DNA of 64,000 nt from Pseudarthrobacter chlorophenolicus A6 (GTDB taxonomy: Bacteria > Actinomycetota > Actinomycetes > Actinomycetales > Micrococcaceae): NCBI RefSeq assembly GCF_000022025.1, contig NC_011886.1:992001-1056000 (forward strand), read 5' to 3'. Each line of letters starts with the position of its first letter. The stretch's first letter is position 1. Below, piece after piece: positions 1 to 10,312 of this stretch. The notes beneath the pieces are model-generated. The model ran no database searches. It worked only from the letters and a program-made list of their open reading frames with translations, and was not told the origin of the DNA. A program made the translations under genes and the position numbers.

Positions 1-192
1 GAGGCTGGAACCGAACCCGATGCTTCAGCAGTCGCCCGCGGACATGCTGCGGCCATGGCCGTGTTCACGGGGCTGCAGGCACTGCCGCTGGACCAACTGG
101 CGGAGCCGCGCCCTGGGCTGGAGGACGTGGTGGCAGGGCGGCTGGACATGGTCCGGTTCATCCTGGGACGGTTGGACACGCTGGGAATGTAG
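1..192 (+). CDS. C-terminal fragment of an unidentified protein
   Basis: An open frame enters from the left edge and ends at TAG 190-192, giving the last 63 residues. The fragment is Ala/Leu-rich and predicted helical (for example GLQALPLDQLAEPRPGLEDV), ending RLDTLGM. Such a tail would suit the ligand-binding half of a TetR-type regulator, but no diagnostic motif is present, so the function is unknown. It converges on the DUF427 gene, whose stop lies 25 bases further on. Confidence 0.5.
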   Translation, partial: EAGTEPDASAVARGHAAAMAVFTGLQALPLDQLAEPRPGLEDVVAGRLDMVRFILGRLDTLGM

Positions 193-216
193 GCCCACGT
201 GCCCCTTGCGCCAGGC

Positions 217-717
217 TCACCATCCCAGCGTGCCGGGCTCACCCTTGAACGGCCCCACGACCCGGTCCGTAACCCAGCCGCCGTAAAAACCTCCCGCTTG
301 GGGGCGGGCAACTTCGCCGTCCACCTCGCACCGGTCCATTGGCCCCGCATAGACTGCCACCCGGCCCGCCAGTTCCGCATAGCCGGGAAGGGGTTGCGGG
401 TAGGACCAGGCGGCCCGCTCTGCCGACCTGCCGCCGCCGCGAACGGTGAAGTACTGGGCCTGTCCCTTGAACTCGCACCAGGTGCCTCCCTGGGCGGGGT
501 CCAATGCGCCGGCAAGGAACGCAGCACGTGGAAGGTAGTAGACCGGTGGATGGCTGGTTTCAAGGACCCTCAGCGATTCCGTGGTCTCGGCAATCAGATC
601 CCCGCCCAAATAGATCCTGATCAGTTCGGAGCTTGGTTCTACCCTTGGTGGGCGCGGATAGTCCCACACGGACTCCTGCCCGGGGCCGGGGACAGCCGGC
701 ACGATGCGTTGACTCAT
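217..717 (-). CDS. DUF427 domain protein
   Basis: 166 residues starting MSQRIVPAVPG. The frame stays open upstream, but that part is Arg/Pro-rich and unlike the family, so the ATG at 717 is chosen. Features typical of DUF427 are visible: ESVWDYPRPPR near the N-terminus, IRIYLGGDLIAET, the ETSHPPVYYLP segment, and a C-terminal FYGGWVTDRVVGPFKG. DUF427 proteins are small beta-rich proteins of unknown biochemical role. A -10-like CACACT lies 6 nt before the ATG, so the mRNA may be leaderless. The gene is monocistronic and converges on the fragment at the left edge. Confidence 0.85.
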   Translation of the reverse strand: MSQRIVPAVPGPGQESVWDYPRPPRVEPSSELIRIYLGGDLIAETTESLRVLETSHPPVYYLPRAAFLAGALDPAQGGTWCEFKGQAQYFTVRGGGRSAERAAWSYPQPLPGYAELAGRVAVYAGPMDRCEVDGEVARPQAGGFYGGWVTDRVVGPFKGEPGTLGW

Positions 718-953
718 ATGTCCAGTGTGAGTCCGGGGGCCCGGTTTAGCACCCGGGAACCCAAAACACGGTAAGAACGTTCGGCGTCGCGCATCTTCCC
801 CGGCCACCGAAGCGGGAATACAGTGATGCTTGCCGGGCGTATCGCCGGCACCAGCTGTATAACGGACCACCGCGTGCTGTTTTCATTGCTGCCGGTGGCC
901 CCTTCCACCGTTAGTACCTGTTAGTTCCTGGCCATCGAAGGGGATAGACCAAC

Positions 954-1211
954 ATGACTGATCTGAACGCCACCGAAAACGCACCTGCGGGCGAACGCAC
1001 CATCCGGGATTGGGCGGACCTTGCCGAGGAGATGTGGTCATATCTCACCGGCAAGGGAGCCGCGATCAACTACCAGTTTATTGACATGACCGTGGAGGTT
1101 CCACGGGATATCGGCCCCGACGCTCCACGCGCCACGTGGAAGCTCAACGGATCCCTGCGGGTGACCACCAGCGACCGGGATGCCGCCGGGTCGGACGCGA
1201 ACCGCGGCTGA
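954..1211 (+). CDS. Small hypothetical protein upstream of an FHA protein
   Basis: 85 residues beginning MTDLNATENAPAGERTIRDW, with an acidic, Trp-containing N-terminal helix (IRDWADLAEEMWSYLTGKGA) followed by a basic, probably disordered tail. AAGGGGA upstream can serve as ribosome-binding site. The stop at 1209-1211 is only 4 nt before the start of the FHA gene, which implies co-transcription and a linked role. I do not recognise a family. Confidence 0.7.
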   Translation: MTDLNATENAPAGERTIRDWADLAEEMWSYLTGKGAAINYQFIDMTVEVPRDIGPDAPRATWKLNGSLRVTTSDRDAAGSDANRG

Positions 1212-1215
1212 CGTC

Positions 1216-2088
1216 ATGCCGGAGAACCGCTTGGACATCGATCTGGACTTCACCTTCACGGACGAGTCCGGGGCGGTCACCACGGGACGGGCCCAGGCCG
1301 CCGGGACAGAGGTCACTGTATCGCTGGACGGCCTGGCCCCGTTGGCCGGTGGCGGCATGCCTTCGGTGGAGGCGATCAAGCCGCTGGCCGACTTCCTGGC
1401 CCGCAAGGGGTTGAGCGTCACCGTGGCCGGACCGGATGGAAATGTCGTCAGCCTGGGCGCAGTGGACAGTCCGGCCACGCAGCGGTTGGTGACCCGGTCG
1501 CCCCACATCAAGCTGGGCAAACTGGGGTCCCTGCTGCCGCTGGTCCGGCAGGGCAAGCGGCGGCCCCGGGGAGGCATGGCATTGCTTCCGCCCGTCACCC
1601 CCATGCCCCTGTTCCCCACCGTGCAGCGGAAAGTGGTGCGCCGCATCACCACCACCCATTACGCGCGGGGCGGAGGCCGTCCGCGGCTGATCTTCGTCCA
1701 GGACGCAGACAGCTGGACCGGCCAGGTTCCCCGGGAAGTGGCACTTACGGACGATGTGACGACCATCGGCAGCAGCCCGGAATCCGGCCTCGTGCTGGAA
1801 GGCCTTGAAGAACTGCACGCCGAGATCCGGCACGACGACCAGGACGAGTACGTCCTGGTGCCGCACGGCCCCGTCAGTGGGAGTGTAGCCAGGTCCGGAG
1901 CGTCAGTACTCCGGACCGGAGCGCGGATCCAGATGGGGCAATGGTGCCTGGCGTTCTTCCGGGAGGAATTCGCCGACCACGGCCGCCCCTTCGGTGGCCG
2001 CAGCGGCGGCGAATTCGCCTATGAACGCCCGCAGCTCGATCCTCGGACCGGCACCTTGGAGCGGGACAGCAACGAAGGGGTTACCTAG
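1216..2088 (+). CDS. FHA-like domain protein
   Basis: 290 residues from ATG 1216 (an in-frame start at 1180 would overlap the upstream gene). The C-terminal third looks like a forkhead-associated fold: TTIGSSPESGLVLEGLEELHAEIRHDD matches the Gly-Ser...Leu-His core, then SGSVARSGASVLRTGARIQMGQWCLAFFREE forms the last strands. FHA domains bind phosphothreonine peptides, usually in Ser/Thr-kinase signalling. The canonical phosphate-binding Arg and Ser are not obvious, so binding may be lost or altered. The N-terminal half (TFTDESGAVTTGRAQAAG...) has no clear domain. The gene follows the 85-aa gene by 4 nt. Confidence 0.7.
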   Translation: MPENRLDIDLDFTFTDESGAVTTGRAQAAGTEVTVSLDGLAPLAGGGMPSVEAIKPLADFLARKGLSVTVAGPDGNVVSLGAVDSPATQRLVTRSPHIKLGKLGSLLPLVRQGKRRPRGGMALLPPVTPMPLFPTVQRKVVRRITTTHYARGGGRPRLIFVQDADSWTGQVPREVALTDDVTTIGSSPESGLVLEGLEELHAEIRHDDQDEYVLVPHGPVSGSVARSGASVLRTGARIQMGQWCLAFFREEFADHGRPFGGRSGGEFAYERPQLDPRTGTLERDSNEGVT

Positions 2089-2106
2089 CGGAGTGCAGGC
2101 GACCGG

Positions 2107-3753
2107 TTACTCCCCGGCGTCCACGTCCTTGGCGTCCATGATCCGGTAGGCGTACCCCTGCTCGGCCAGGAACCGTTGCCGCTTGGCGGCGAATTCCTGG
2201 TCCAGGGTGTCACGGGCCACCAGCGAATAGAAGCGGGCTGCCCGCCCGTCCTTCTTGGGCCGCAGCAGCCTGCCGAGCCGCTGCGCCTCCTCTTGGCGGG
2301 AACCGAATGAACCGGACACCTGGATGGCCACCGATGCCTCCGGCAGGTCGATGGAAAAGTTTGCCACCTTGGACACCACCAGCGTCTGGATCTCCCCGGC
2401 ACGGAAGGCGTCAAAGAGCCGCTGCCGCACCTTGACCGAGGTGTCCCCCTTGATGACCGGGGCCTGGAGGCGCTCGCCGAGGTCATCGAGCTGGTCGATG
2501 TACTGGCCAATCACCAATAGCTGCTCGCCGGCGTGCCTTGCAACCAGCTGTTCCACCACCACGGATTTGGACTCGGACGTGGAACACAGCCGGTATTTGT
2601 CCGCGTCGTCGGCCATGGCGTAGGCAACCCGTTCGTCCTTTGGCAGGTCCACCCGCACCTCAACGCAGTCCGCCGGTGCGATGTAGCCCTGGGACTCGAT
2701 GTCCTTCCACGGCGCATCGTAGCGTTTGGGCCCGATCAGGCTGAAGACCTCCCCTTCACGCCCGTCCTCACGGACCAGTGTGGCGGTCAGGCCCAGGCGG
2801 CGGCGCGCCTGGAGGTCTGCGGTCATCCGGAAGATCGGAGCCGGCAAGAGGTGCACCTCGTCATAGATGATCAGGCCCCAGTCGTGGCCGTCCACCAGTT
2901 CCAGGTGCGGGTACAGGCCACCGCGTTTGGTGGTCAGCACCTGGTAGGTGGCAATGGTCACGGGGCGCACTTCCTTCAGCGCACCGGAGTATTCGCCGAT
3001 TTCTTCCTCGGTCAGGGACGTGCGCTTCAGCAGCTCGTCCTTCCACTGCCGTGCGGCCACGGTGTTGGTGACCAGGATCAGCGTGGTGGTGGATCCCGTG
3101 GCCATGGCCGCGGCTCCCACGAGCGTCTTGCCGGCACCGCACGGGAGCACCACCACACCACTGCCGCCGGACCAGAAGTTCTCGCTGGCCAGCCGCTGGT
3201 AGGGACGCAGCTGCCAGCCGTCCTCGTTCAGCGCTATGAGGTGCGGCGTGCCGTCAACGTACCCGGCAAGGTCCTCAGCCGGCCAGCCGATCTTCAGCAG
3301 GAGCTGCTTCAGCTGGCCCCGCTGCGAGGCGTGGACCACCACTGTCTCGCCGTCGATCCGCGGCCCCAGGAGTGGCTGGATCTTCTTGGCCCGGATAACT
3401 TCCTCCAGCACCGGGTAGTCGTCGGTGCGCATCACCAGGCCGTGCTGGGGATCCTTCTCCAGGCGCAGCCGCCCGTACCGCGACATGGTCTCCTCGATAT
3501 CAATGAGGAGCGAATGCGGTACGGGAAAGCGTGAATACTTCAGCAGCGTATCCAGGACCCTCTCGGCGTCCAGCCCGGCGGCGCGGGCATTCCACAGCCC
3601 CAGCGGCGTGAGCCGGTAACTGTGCATGTGCTCGGGTGCCCGCTCCAGCTCCGCGAACGGCGCGATGGCATGCCGGGCCTCGGTGGCGAGCTCGTGATCC
3701 ACTTCGAGCAGGATGGTTTTGTCACTCTGGACAATCAGGGGTCCGTCGTTCAC
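2107..3753 (-). CDS. XPB/Ssl2-type 3'-5' DNA repair helicase
   Basis: 548 residues from GTG 3753, preceded by AAAGGA. The longer frame upstream overlaps the preceding gene. It carries Walker A PCGAGKT (about 204-210), the DEVH box in IIYDEVHLLP (about 298-301), the RED motif in ATLVREDGRE (about 328-330) that marks XPB helicases, and motif VI QRLGRLLRPK. The length matches mycobacterial XPB (about 540). The N-terminal domain precedes the two RecA lobes. XPB is an ATP-driven duplex-opening helicase in eukaryotic TFIIH; its actinobacterial role is less clear but probably nucleotide-excision repair. It lies 13 nt downstream of its usual partner, the helicase-associated protein. Confidence 0.95.
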   Translation of the reverse strand: MNDGPLIVQSDKTILLEVDHELATEARHAIAPFAELERAPEHMHSYRLTPLGLWNARAAGLDAERVLDTLLKYSRFPVPHSLLIDIEETMSRYGRLRLEKDPQHGLVMRTDDYPVLEEVIRAKKIQPLLGPRIDGETVVVHASQRGQLKQLLLKIGWPAEDLAGYVDGTPHLIALNEDGWQLRPYQRLASENFWSGGSGVVVLPCGAGKTLVGAAAMATGSTTTLILVTNTVAARQWKDELLKRTSLTEEEIGEYSGALKEVRPVTIATYQVLTTKRGGLYPHLELVDGHDWGLIIYDEVHLLPAPIFRMTADLQARRRLGLTATLVREDGREGEVFSLIGPKRYDAPWKDIESQGYIAPADCVEVRVDLPKDERVAYAMADDADKYRLCSTSESKSVVVEQLVARHAGEQLLVIGQYIDQLDDLGERLQAPVIKGDTSVKVRQRLFDAFRAGEIQTLVVSKVANFSIDLPEASVAIQVSGSFGSRQEEAQRLGRLLRPKKDGRAARFYSLVARDTLDQEFAAKRQRFLAEQGYAYRIMDAKDVDAGE

Positions 3754-3766
3754 GCAGGACAGTCCT

Positions 3767-6247
3767 TTACTGGTGCAGTTCCTCTGCAGCCTCGATATCG
3801 ATGATCCGGTGGATGGACAGGACCCGTTCAGTGTCCTTTGCGGGGTCAAAGACACGGACGCGTCCGCCGCTTACTGACAGCGGAACAACGGTTTCCAAGG
3901 TGGCATTCCCCAAGCTGTCCACCACGTTCATGCTGATCCGTTGCTTGAGCCGGATGGCGCGCTGAAGCGCCTCCAGCCCCAGCTGGGTTGCCGCTTCCGC
4001 CTCATGCCCGGCCGCGCCGTGGCGTCCGGGTGAGCCGTCTTCCTGGCGCAGCACCGCAAGCTGGGCGTCAACATCGTCAGCGGCCGGTGCAAGGCGGGGC
4101 GCGGTATATACAGGACGTGGGCTCTCCTGCGGGACCTGTCCGCGCCGGAGCCGGACTGCGGAGTCCTCCACGCCATCCACTGACGGCGAGAGGCCGAGGC
4201 CGCGCAGGATCTGCACTGTTTCGCGAGGCGGCAAAGATGACGTCAGGACGGTGGGAGCGAGCCGGGCCAGGCCGAGCGCGGTTGCCCGCGGCCCGGAGAG
4301 GAGCTCCTGCAACGCTTCTTCGTCATCGCTCTGGATGAAGCTTGCGGCGGTCCCCACCCGAAGCTGCCCATGGCGGGTGGCGGTGTCCTGTATGAGGTAC
4401 TCCAGCGGCTGCGGCACCGCGGTGGCGGAGTGGTCGCGCAGGAACTGCAGCAGGCCGAGGGCGTCATGTCCGGCGTCCAGTGCGCGCCGGACGGATGCCT
4501 CGGAGAACCGATAGATCGTGGCTGGTCCCTGGCCTTCGGCGTCGGCCATGGCCAGGAGCTTTTCAGCCAGGTCGGGGGCCAGGTAACCAGGTGCCACCGC
4601 TGTCAGGTCAGCCTGGAGCAGTACATGGTTCAGGGCAGCCGGCAGGTGCTGGCCCAGGAGTGTCATTGCCTCGTCGGGGTTGTCACCGGCGAAGGCGGCT
4701 CCCAGCTGGGTCAGGGCCCCGGAGCCCACCAGGCCGAGCATCTCGGCCTCGGCGAGGACGCCGCGGATCAAGGAGCTGAAGCGCCGGGCCATCCGGGGCT
4801 GCGCCCACTCGGCGCGCTGGAGGACCGCCGCGGCGTCCAGTACCGGAGCGGCGCCGTCGCTGGCAGCCGCTTCAGCGGTCAGCTCCAACAGTATTTCCAG
4901 GATGCGTTTGCGGACGACGGGGGCGTCAGGCCGCTGCGCTTCCGCAGAGAGCGGGACGATGGCCCCGCCGGCACCCGACCGGTGCGCAGCCGGAACTCCA
5001 GAGGTTCCGTTGGCAGGCTGGCCAACCAGCGACGGAACGCGTTCACTGGACAGCCAGGCATTGACCAGCCACTGCCATTGCTCCTGCCGGGGCAGCGCCA
5101 GCCACTCAAGCTGCGGTGGCTGCACCCAGGACGACGAGTCGACGTCCAGGCGGATCAGCCCGGCAAGGCCGCAGAGTTCCAGCAGGAGTCCCACCTGCGG
5201 CTGGCTGATCCGCAGCAGGTCACCGAGCCGCCGCGTCTCACGGACCCCGACGCCACCGCTTCGCAGCGTGGCCAGGGGCTGGCGCTGGACGGCGTGCAGC
5301 AGTTCACCCACCAGCCGGAGGGTGTCCGAAATGGCACTCAGGGCAGCATTCCGCCGGAGGGCCGCGGTGGTGGTGCCGAGCTCAGGCACCGGCGGCGTCA
5401 GGGTGAAGTCGTTGATGATGGCGCCGCCCCGCAGGGACAGCCCCACGCTGTGGGGCAGTTCCACGTGGGCGGCATCCAGTGGAACCAGCAGCCCCCGGGC
5501 CAGCAGCCAGTCGATGGGCCCGACGTCGGCGCCCTCGGTGACGACGGACGCCTTGCGTTGCGCCTGGGGGACGGCACCCATGGCCCAGTTCCGGAACCTG
5601 GCGAGCAACGCCGTCGTCCGCTCCGGGGCTTGGGCGATGATGTCCTGCACGGCTTCCGGCGAGGACGTCCAGTGCTGCAGGGCCAGTGCCGCTTCCATCG
5701 GGGTGGTGGCATCCTGGATCTCAACGCCGCTCCGGTGCAGTTCGGACACAAGCTGCACCGCCCGTTGGGCGAACGCCGGCTGGAGCCGGACAAGTTCCGT
5801 GTAGCTGCGGCCCAGTCCCGCGGGATAGATGCCCACTACGTCCTTGAGGCAGCCTACGGGGAGGTAGAAGTGCTGGCGGTTGCCGGCAGGGGTGCCGTGT
5901 GGTGGATCGGCCCGGTGCACCAGGGCAAGTTCCTGAAGGCGGTCCAGGATCCGTTCCAGGACGGGCACCGAGGAGCCTGAAATCAACTTGCGCAGCACAG
6001 GTGCGCTGGCGCTGTGCCCGGTATCAGTGTTGGTGCACAGGTGGAGGGTTTCCAGGACCTGCATCTGTGGCCTGTTGAGCCGCTCCAGGGCGCGCTGGAC
6101 GCTGACCCGCGAGCTGGCCCGCGCCGCCAGGGCAGGAAAATCCGGCACGGCGGGGGAGAGCAGGTCCGGCCGCGCGGCGAACAGCTCCCGCAGCGAGTCG
6201 TCGCTGCGGGCCGCCAGGTCCTTGCTGAGCGCGCGAATGAGGGACAT
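3767..6247 (-). CDS. Helicase-associated (Ssl2-like C-terminal domain) partner of XPB
   Basis: 826 residues starting MSLIRALSKDLAARSDDSL. It has no Walker motifs. The C-terminal 150 residues (ARLAPTVLTSSLPPRETVQILRGLGLS... and SGGRVRVFDPAKDTERVLSIHRI) fit the winged-helix and 'helicase C-terminal 3' region that sits next to XPB in Actinobacteria; Mycobacterium has the same pair. Probably an accessory protein of XPB in DNA repair. The ATG at 6247 has a poor ribosome-binding site but a TAACGT 7 nt upstream that could be a -10 box. Downstream, 13 nt separate it from xpb. Confidence 0.85.
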   Translation of the reverse strand: MSLIRALSKDLAARSDDSLRELFAARPDLLSPAVPDFPALAARASSRVSVQRALERLNRPQMQVLETLHLCTNTDTGHSASAPVLRKLISGSSVPVLERILDRLQELALVHRADPPHGTPAGNRQHFYLPVGCLKDVVGIYPAGLGRSYTELVRLQPAFAQRAVQLVSELHRSGVEIQDATTPMEAALALQHWTSSPEAVQDIIAQAPERTTALLARFRNWAMGAVPQAQRKASVVTEGADVGPIDWLLARGLLVPLDAAHVELPHSVGLSLRGGAIINDFTLTPPVPELGTTTAALRRNAALSAISDTLRLVGELLHAVQRQPLATLRSGGVGVRETRRLGDLLRISQPQVGLLLELCGLAGLIRLDVDSSSWVQPPQLEWLALPRQEQWQWLVNAWLSSERVPSLVGQPANGTSGVPAAHRSGAGGAIVPLSAEAQRPDAPVVRKRILEILLELTAEAAASDGAAPVLDAAAVLQRAEWAQPRMARRFSSLIRGVLAEAEMLGLVGSGALTQLGAAFAGDNPDEAMTLLGQHLPAALNHVLLQADLTAVAPGYLAPDLAEKLLAMADAEGQGPATIYRFSEASVRRALDAGHDALGLLQFLRDHSATAVPQPLEYLIQDTATRHGQLRVGTAASFIQSDDEEALQELLSGPRATALGLARLAPTVLTSSLPPRETVQILRGLGLSPSVDGVEDSAVRLRRGQVPQESPRPVYTAPRLAPAADDVDAQLAVLRQEDGSPGRHGAAGHEAEAATQLGLEALQRAIRLKQRISMNVVDSLGNATLETVVPLSVSGGRVRVFDPAKDTERVLSIHRIIDIEAAEELHQ

Positions 6248-6257
6248 CAGTCCAACG

Positions 6258-6491
6258 TTACCGCTGGTCAGGTTTTCCTGCCCGGCGCCGCCCGGCAACG
6301 CTGTCGAGCACCAGGAAGAGCATCAGCACGAATGCCGCGGGCAGGCCGTACAGCGCCGTGTAGGTAACCCATGGGGGAGCAACTGACCCGGCAAAGGCAA
6401 AGGCCATGACCGCCGCCACAGCAGCGAGCGAGAGCACGGCAATGGCGGCGGCGGCGATCATGATGGGCCGCCGGTAGCGCAAGGGTGTCAT
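6258..6491 (-). CDS. Small two-helix membrane protein
   Basis: 77 residues: basic N-terminus MTPLRYRRP, helix 1 at about 10-35 (IMIAAAAIAVLSLAAVAAVM), a short loop APPWVTYTA, helix 2 at about 45-65 (LYGLPAAFVLMLFLVLDSV) and a basic tail RRRAGKPDQR. The function is unknown. It ends 10 nt before the helicase-partner start and may be first in that operon. TAGCGT 7 nt before the ATG could be the -10 of a leaderless transcript. Confidence 0.75.
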   Translation of the reverse strand: MTPLRYRRPIMIAAAAIAVLSLAAVAAVMAFAFAGSVAPPWVTYTALYGLPAAFVLMLFLVLDSVAGRRRAGKPDQR

Positions 6492-6699
6492 GGACGTAAC
6501 GCTACCGCCCCGCCGGCAGCGCGCGTGAACCCCGGTGTCCAGGGCGGCATGAAGCGGGATTAGGGCGCAGGGCAGGATAACCTTGAAGGATACAGACCAA
6601 CACGGTACGTAGCTGCCATACCTTAAACCCGCACAACCAATGCGGATGCGGTGGCGGCCGGCCGTGTCTCACAACAGCAGAACGAAGAAGGTTGATTCA

Positions 6700-7083
6700 A
6701 TGCCTACCGGCAAGGTCAAGTGGTATGACAAGGACAAAGGCTTCGGGTTCCTCGCGGGCGAGGACGGCCAGGAGGTCTTCCTGCCCAAATCGTCGCTGCC
6801 CGAGGGCGTAACGGAACTCAAGGCCGGCACCCGCGTGGAGTTCGGCGTGGCCGACGGCCGCAAGGGTGCCCAGGCCCTGGGCCTGCGCGTCCTCGACAAG
6901 ACACCCTCCATCGCCAAGGCCAAACGGCCCAGCGCCCGCGACCTTGCGCCCCTGGTCCAGGACCTGGTGACCGTCCTCGACAATCTCTCGGGCACCCTGT
7001 CCAACGGCAAGTACCCGGACGGCAACAAGGGCAAGGCCATTGCCGCCGCCCTGCGTAAGGTTGCCGACGAGCTGGACGTTTAG
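6700..7083 (+). CDS. Cold-shock domain protein with C-terminal extension
   Basis: 127 residues. Residues 1-66 form a cold-shock domain with GKVKWYDKDKGFGFLAGEDG (RNP1 KGFGFL) and the QEVFLPKSSL strand, followed by a basic linker and a helical tail RDLAPLVQDLVTVLDNLSG. It is expected to bind single-stranded RNA or DNA. The start is the ATG at 6700, which gives the family's usual MPTGKVKWY; the upstream in-frame extension is not conserved-looking. It is followed 6 nt later by the DUF3027 gene, a common actinobacterial pairing. Confidence 0.93.
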   Translation: MPTGKVKWYDKDKGFGFLAGEDGQEVFLPKSSLPEGVTELKAGTRVEFGVADGRKGAQALGLRVLDKTPSIAKAKRPSARDLAPLVQDLVTVLDNLSGTLSNGKYPDGNKGKAIAAALRKVADELDV

Positions 7084-7089
7084 GCAGCA

Positions 7090-7728
7090 ATGAATCCGGA
7101 AGCTGAACAGCCCGACGCAGGAATGCAGGCCTCGGAACAGGAGACAGCCGTGGTGCCCCAGGCAGCTTCTTCCGGGCGCGCCACCGTCGCCCGGCCTGCC
7201 GCGGCCGTGAAGGCGGCTCCCCAACGCAAGGCCGGTGTCCCGGTGTGGCGGACAGGGAAGCCGGACGCATTCCTGGCCGCCGCCGTCGACGTAGCCAGGA
7301 CCGCACTCGAGGGAATCACCTCCGCGCCGGACATCGGTCCACACCTGGCTGCCAAGAGCGAAGGTGACCGCCTGGTGACGCACCTCTTCGAATCCAGGCT
7401 GCCGGGCTACTCGGGCTGGCAGTGGTACGCCGTCCTCACCCGGAACTCCCGGTCCAAGGTGGTGACGGTCAACGAACTAGGCCTGCTGCCCTCGGAAGAC
7501 TCGATCCTGGCCCCGGAATGGGTGCCGTGGGCTGAGCGGGTACGGCCCGAGGACGCCCGGGACGAGGAACGCGAGCAGGAGCGCACCGCCCCCGACACCC
7601 AGACTGCCGAAGAACCTGAAGCTCCGGTATCGGAACAGGAGCCGGAAGAAGCAGGGCCTGCCCAGCAGGGCGGGTCTTCGGACGCCGGCCGGGCAGATGA
7701 CGGAGAAGGCCAGCCAGCCCCTGAGTAG
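7090..7728 (+). CDS. DUF3027 family protein
   Basis: 212 residues. The ordered core (about 50-155) contains GKPDAFLAAAVDVARTALEG, LFESRLPGYSGWQWYAVLTR and LLPSEDSILAPEWVPWAERV, the signature of DUF3027. The N-terminus is Ala/Gln-rich and the C-terminus is a long Glu/Pro-rich disordered tail (EREQERTAPDTQTAEEPEAP...). The molecular role is unknown. It is co-transcribed with the cold-shock gene and ends at a strong hairpin terminator. Confidence 0.88.
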   Translation: MNPEAEQPDAGMQASEQETAVVPQAASSGRATVARPAAAVKAAPQRKAGVPVWRTGKPDAFLAAAVDVARTALEGITSAPDIGPHLAAKSEGDRLVTHLFESRLPGYSGWQWYAVLTRNSRSKVVTVNELGLLPSEDSILAPEWVPWAERVRPEDARDEEREQERTAPDTQTAEEPEAPVSEQEPEEAGPAQQGGSSDAGRADDGEGQPAPE

Positions 7729-7753
7729 GGCCGCGTGACCCAACCAACAGCAA

Positions 7754-7788
7754 ACGGCGCCGTCCGGGGTAAACCCGGGCGGCGCCGT
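7754..7788. terminator. Hairpin terminator between DUF3027 and serC
   Basis: Arms ACGGCGCCG (7754-7762) and CGGCGCCGT (7780-7788), with CCGGGG/CCCGGG extending the stem. It lies between convergent genes and is probably bidirectional, although the T-run after it is weak (TCGTCTGTT). Confidence 0.75.
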
Positions 7789-7826
7789 CGTCTGTTCAGT
7801 CGCCGGGTCCTTGCCGACGGCGGAGG

Positions 7827-9948
<2,122 letters not shown>

Positions 9949-10005
9949 CACCGTAAAGGCCCCGCTTCTACCCCGTGGGAGCTGGATCACGCAAAAATAA
10001 CGGAA

Positions 10006-10035
10006 TTGTTACTAAGGGACTTAAGCCCCTATAGT
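10006..10035 (+). promoter_or_regulatory. Promoter of the first c-di-AMP riboswitch transcript
   Basis: TTGTTA (10006-10011), an 18-nt spacer and TATAGT (10030-10035) make a good sigma-70-type promoter about 40 nt before the riboswitch aptamer. The spacer contains a near-perfect palindrome, AGGGACTTAAGCCCCT (10015-10030), which could be an operator. Confidence 0.5.
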
Positions 10036-10075
10036 TGAACGAAAGCGTTGATACTTAAGCGTTACCTGATCTGGA

Positions 10076-10294
10076 GCCGAGCTCTGCCAGCGGATCGGGA
10101 GCATCAAGTCATAACTGGCAGAGGCGGGGGAACCACAACTGGCAGCGGGGGACTGCCTTGGGGTGAAGTCCGTCAGCAGCAAGCCTCTTCCAGTGAAGGA
10201 ACCTTCCGGGAAATTCTCTGTGCCGCAGCTTGCTTACGGCGGACCGGGTCTGTGCACTCTCTGACCCGAATCCGACAGCTAACTTCGCAGGCTA
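10076..10294 (+). promoter_or_regulatory. ydaO-type (cyclic di-AMP) riboswitch, copy 1
   Basis: The conserved segments appear in the right order: a GCTCTGCCAG / CTGGCAGAGGC helix, GGGGGAACC at about 10135, CTTGGGGTGAAGTC at about 10157-10170, and near the 3' end CCCGAATCCGACAGCTAAC with CGCAGGC. A long extra hairpin is inserted between the last two blocks. It ends a few nt before the ribosome-binding site of the M23 peptidase gene. In Actinobacteria this class usually turns off wall-hydrolase genes when c-di-AMP is high. The stretch between the iron regulator and this gene holds only this element and its promoter. Confidence 0.9.
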
Positions 10295-10312
10295 TCCAGA
10301 GAGGAACCCTTC

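Noticed and set aside
2533..3534. Long plus-strand frame of 333 codons opposite xpb
   Set aside because: It lies entirely against the XPB coding sequence, has no domain and no ribosome-binding site, and is explained by GC-rich codon bias on the opposite strand.
4370..5980. 536-codon plus-strand frame opposite the helicase partner
   Set aside because: The translation is Gln/Gly/Arg-rich with no fold-like pattern; it mirrors the third-position GC bias of the real minus-strand gene.
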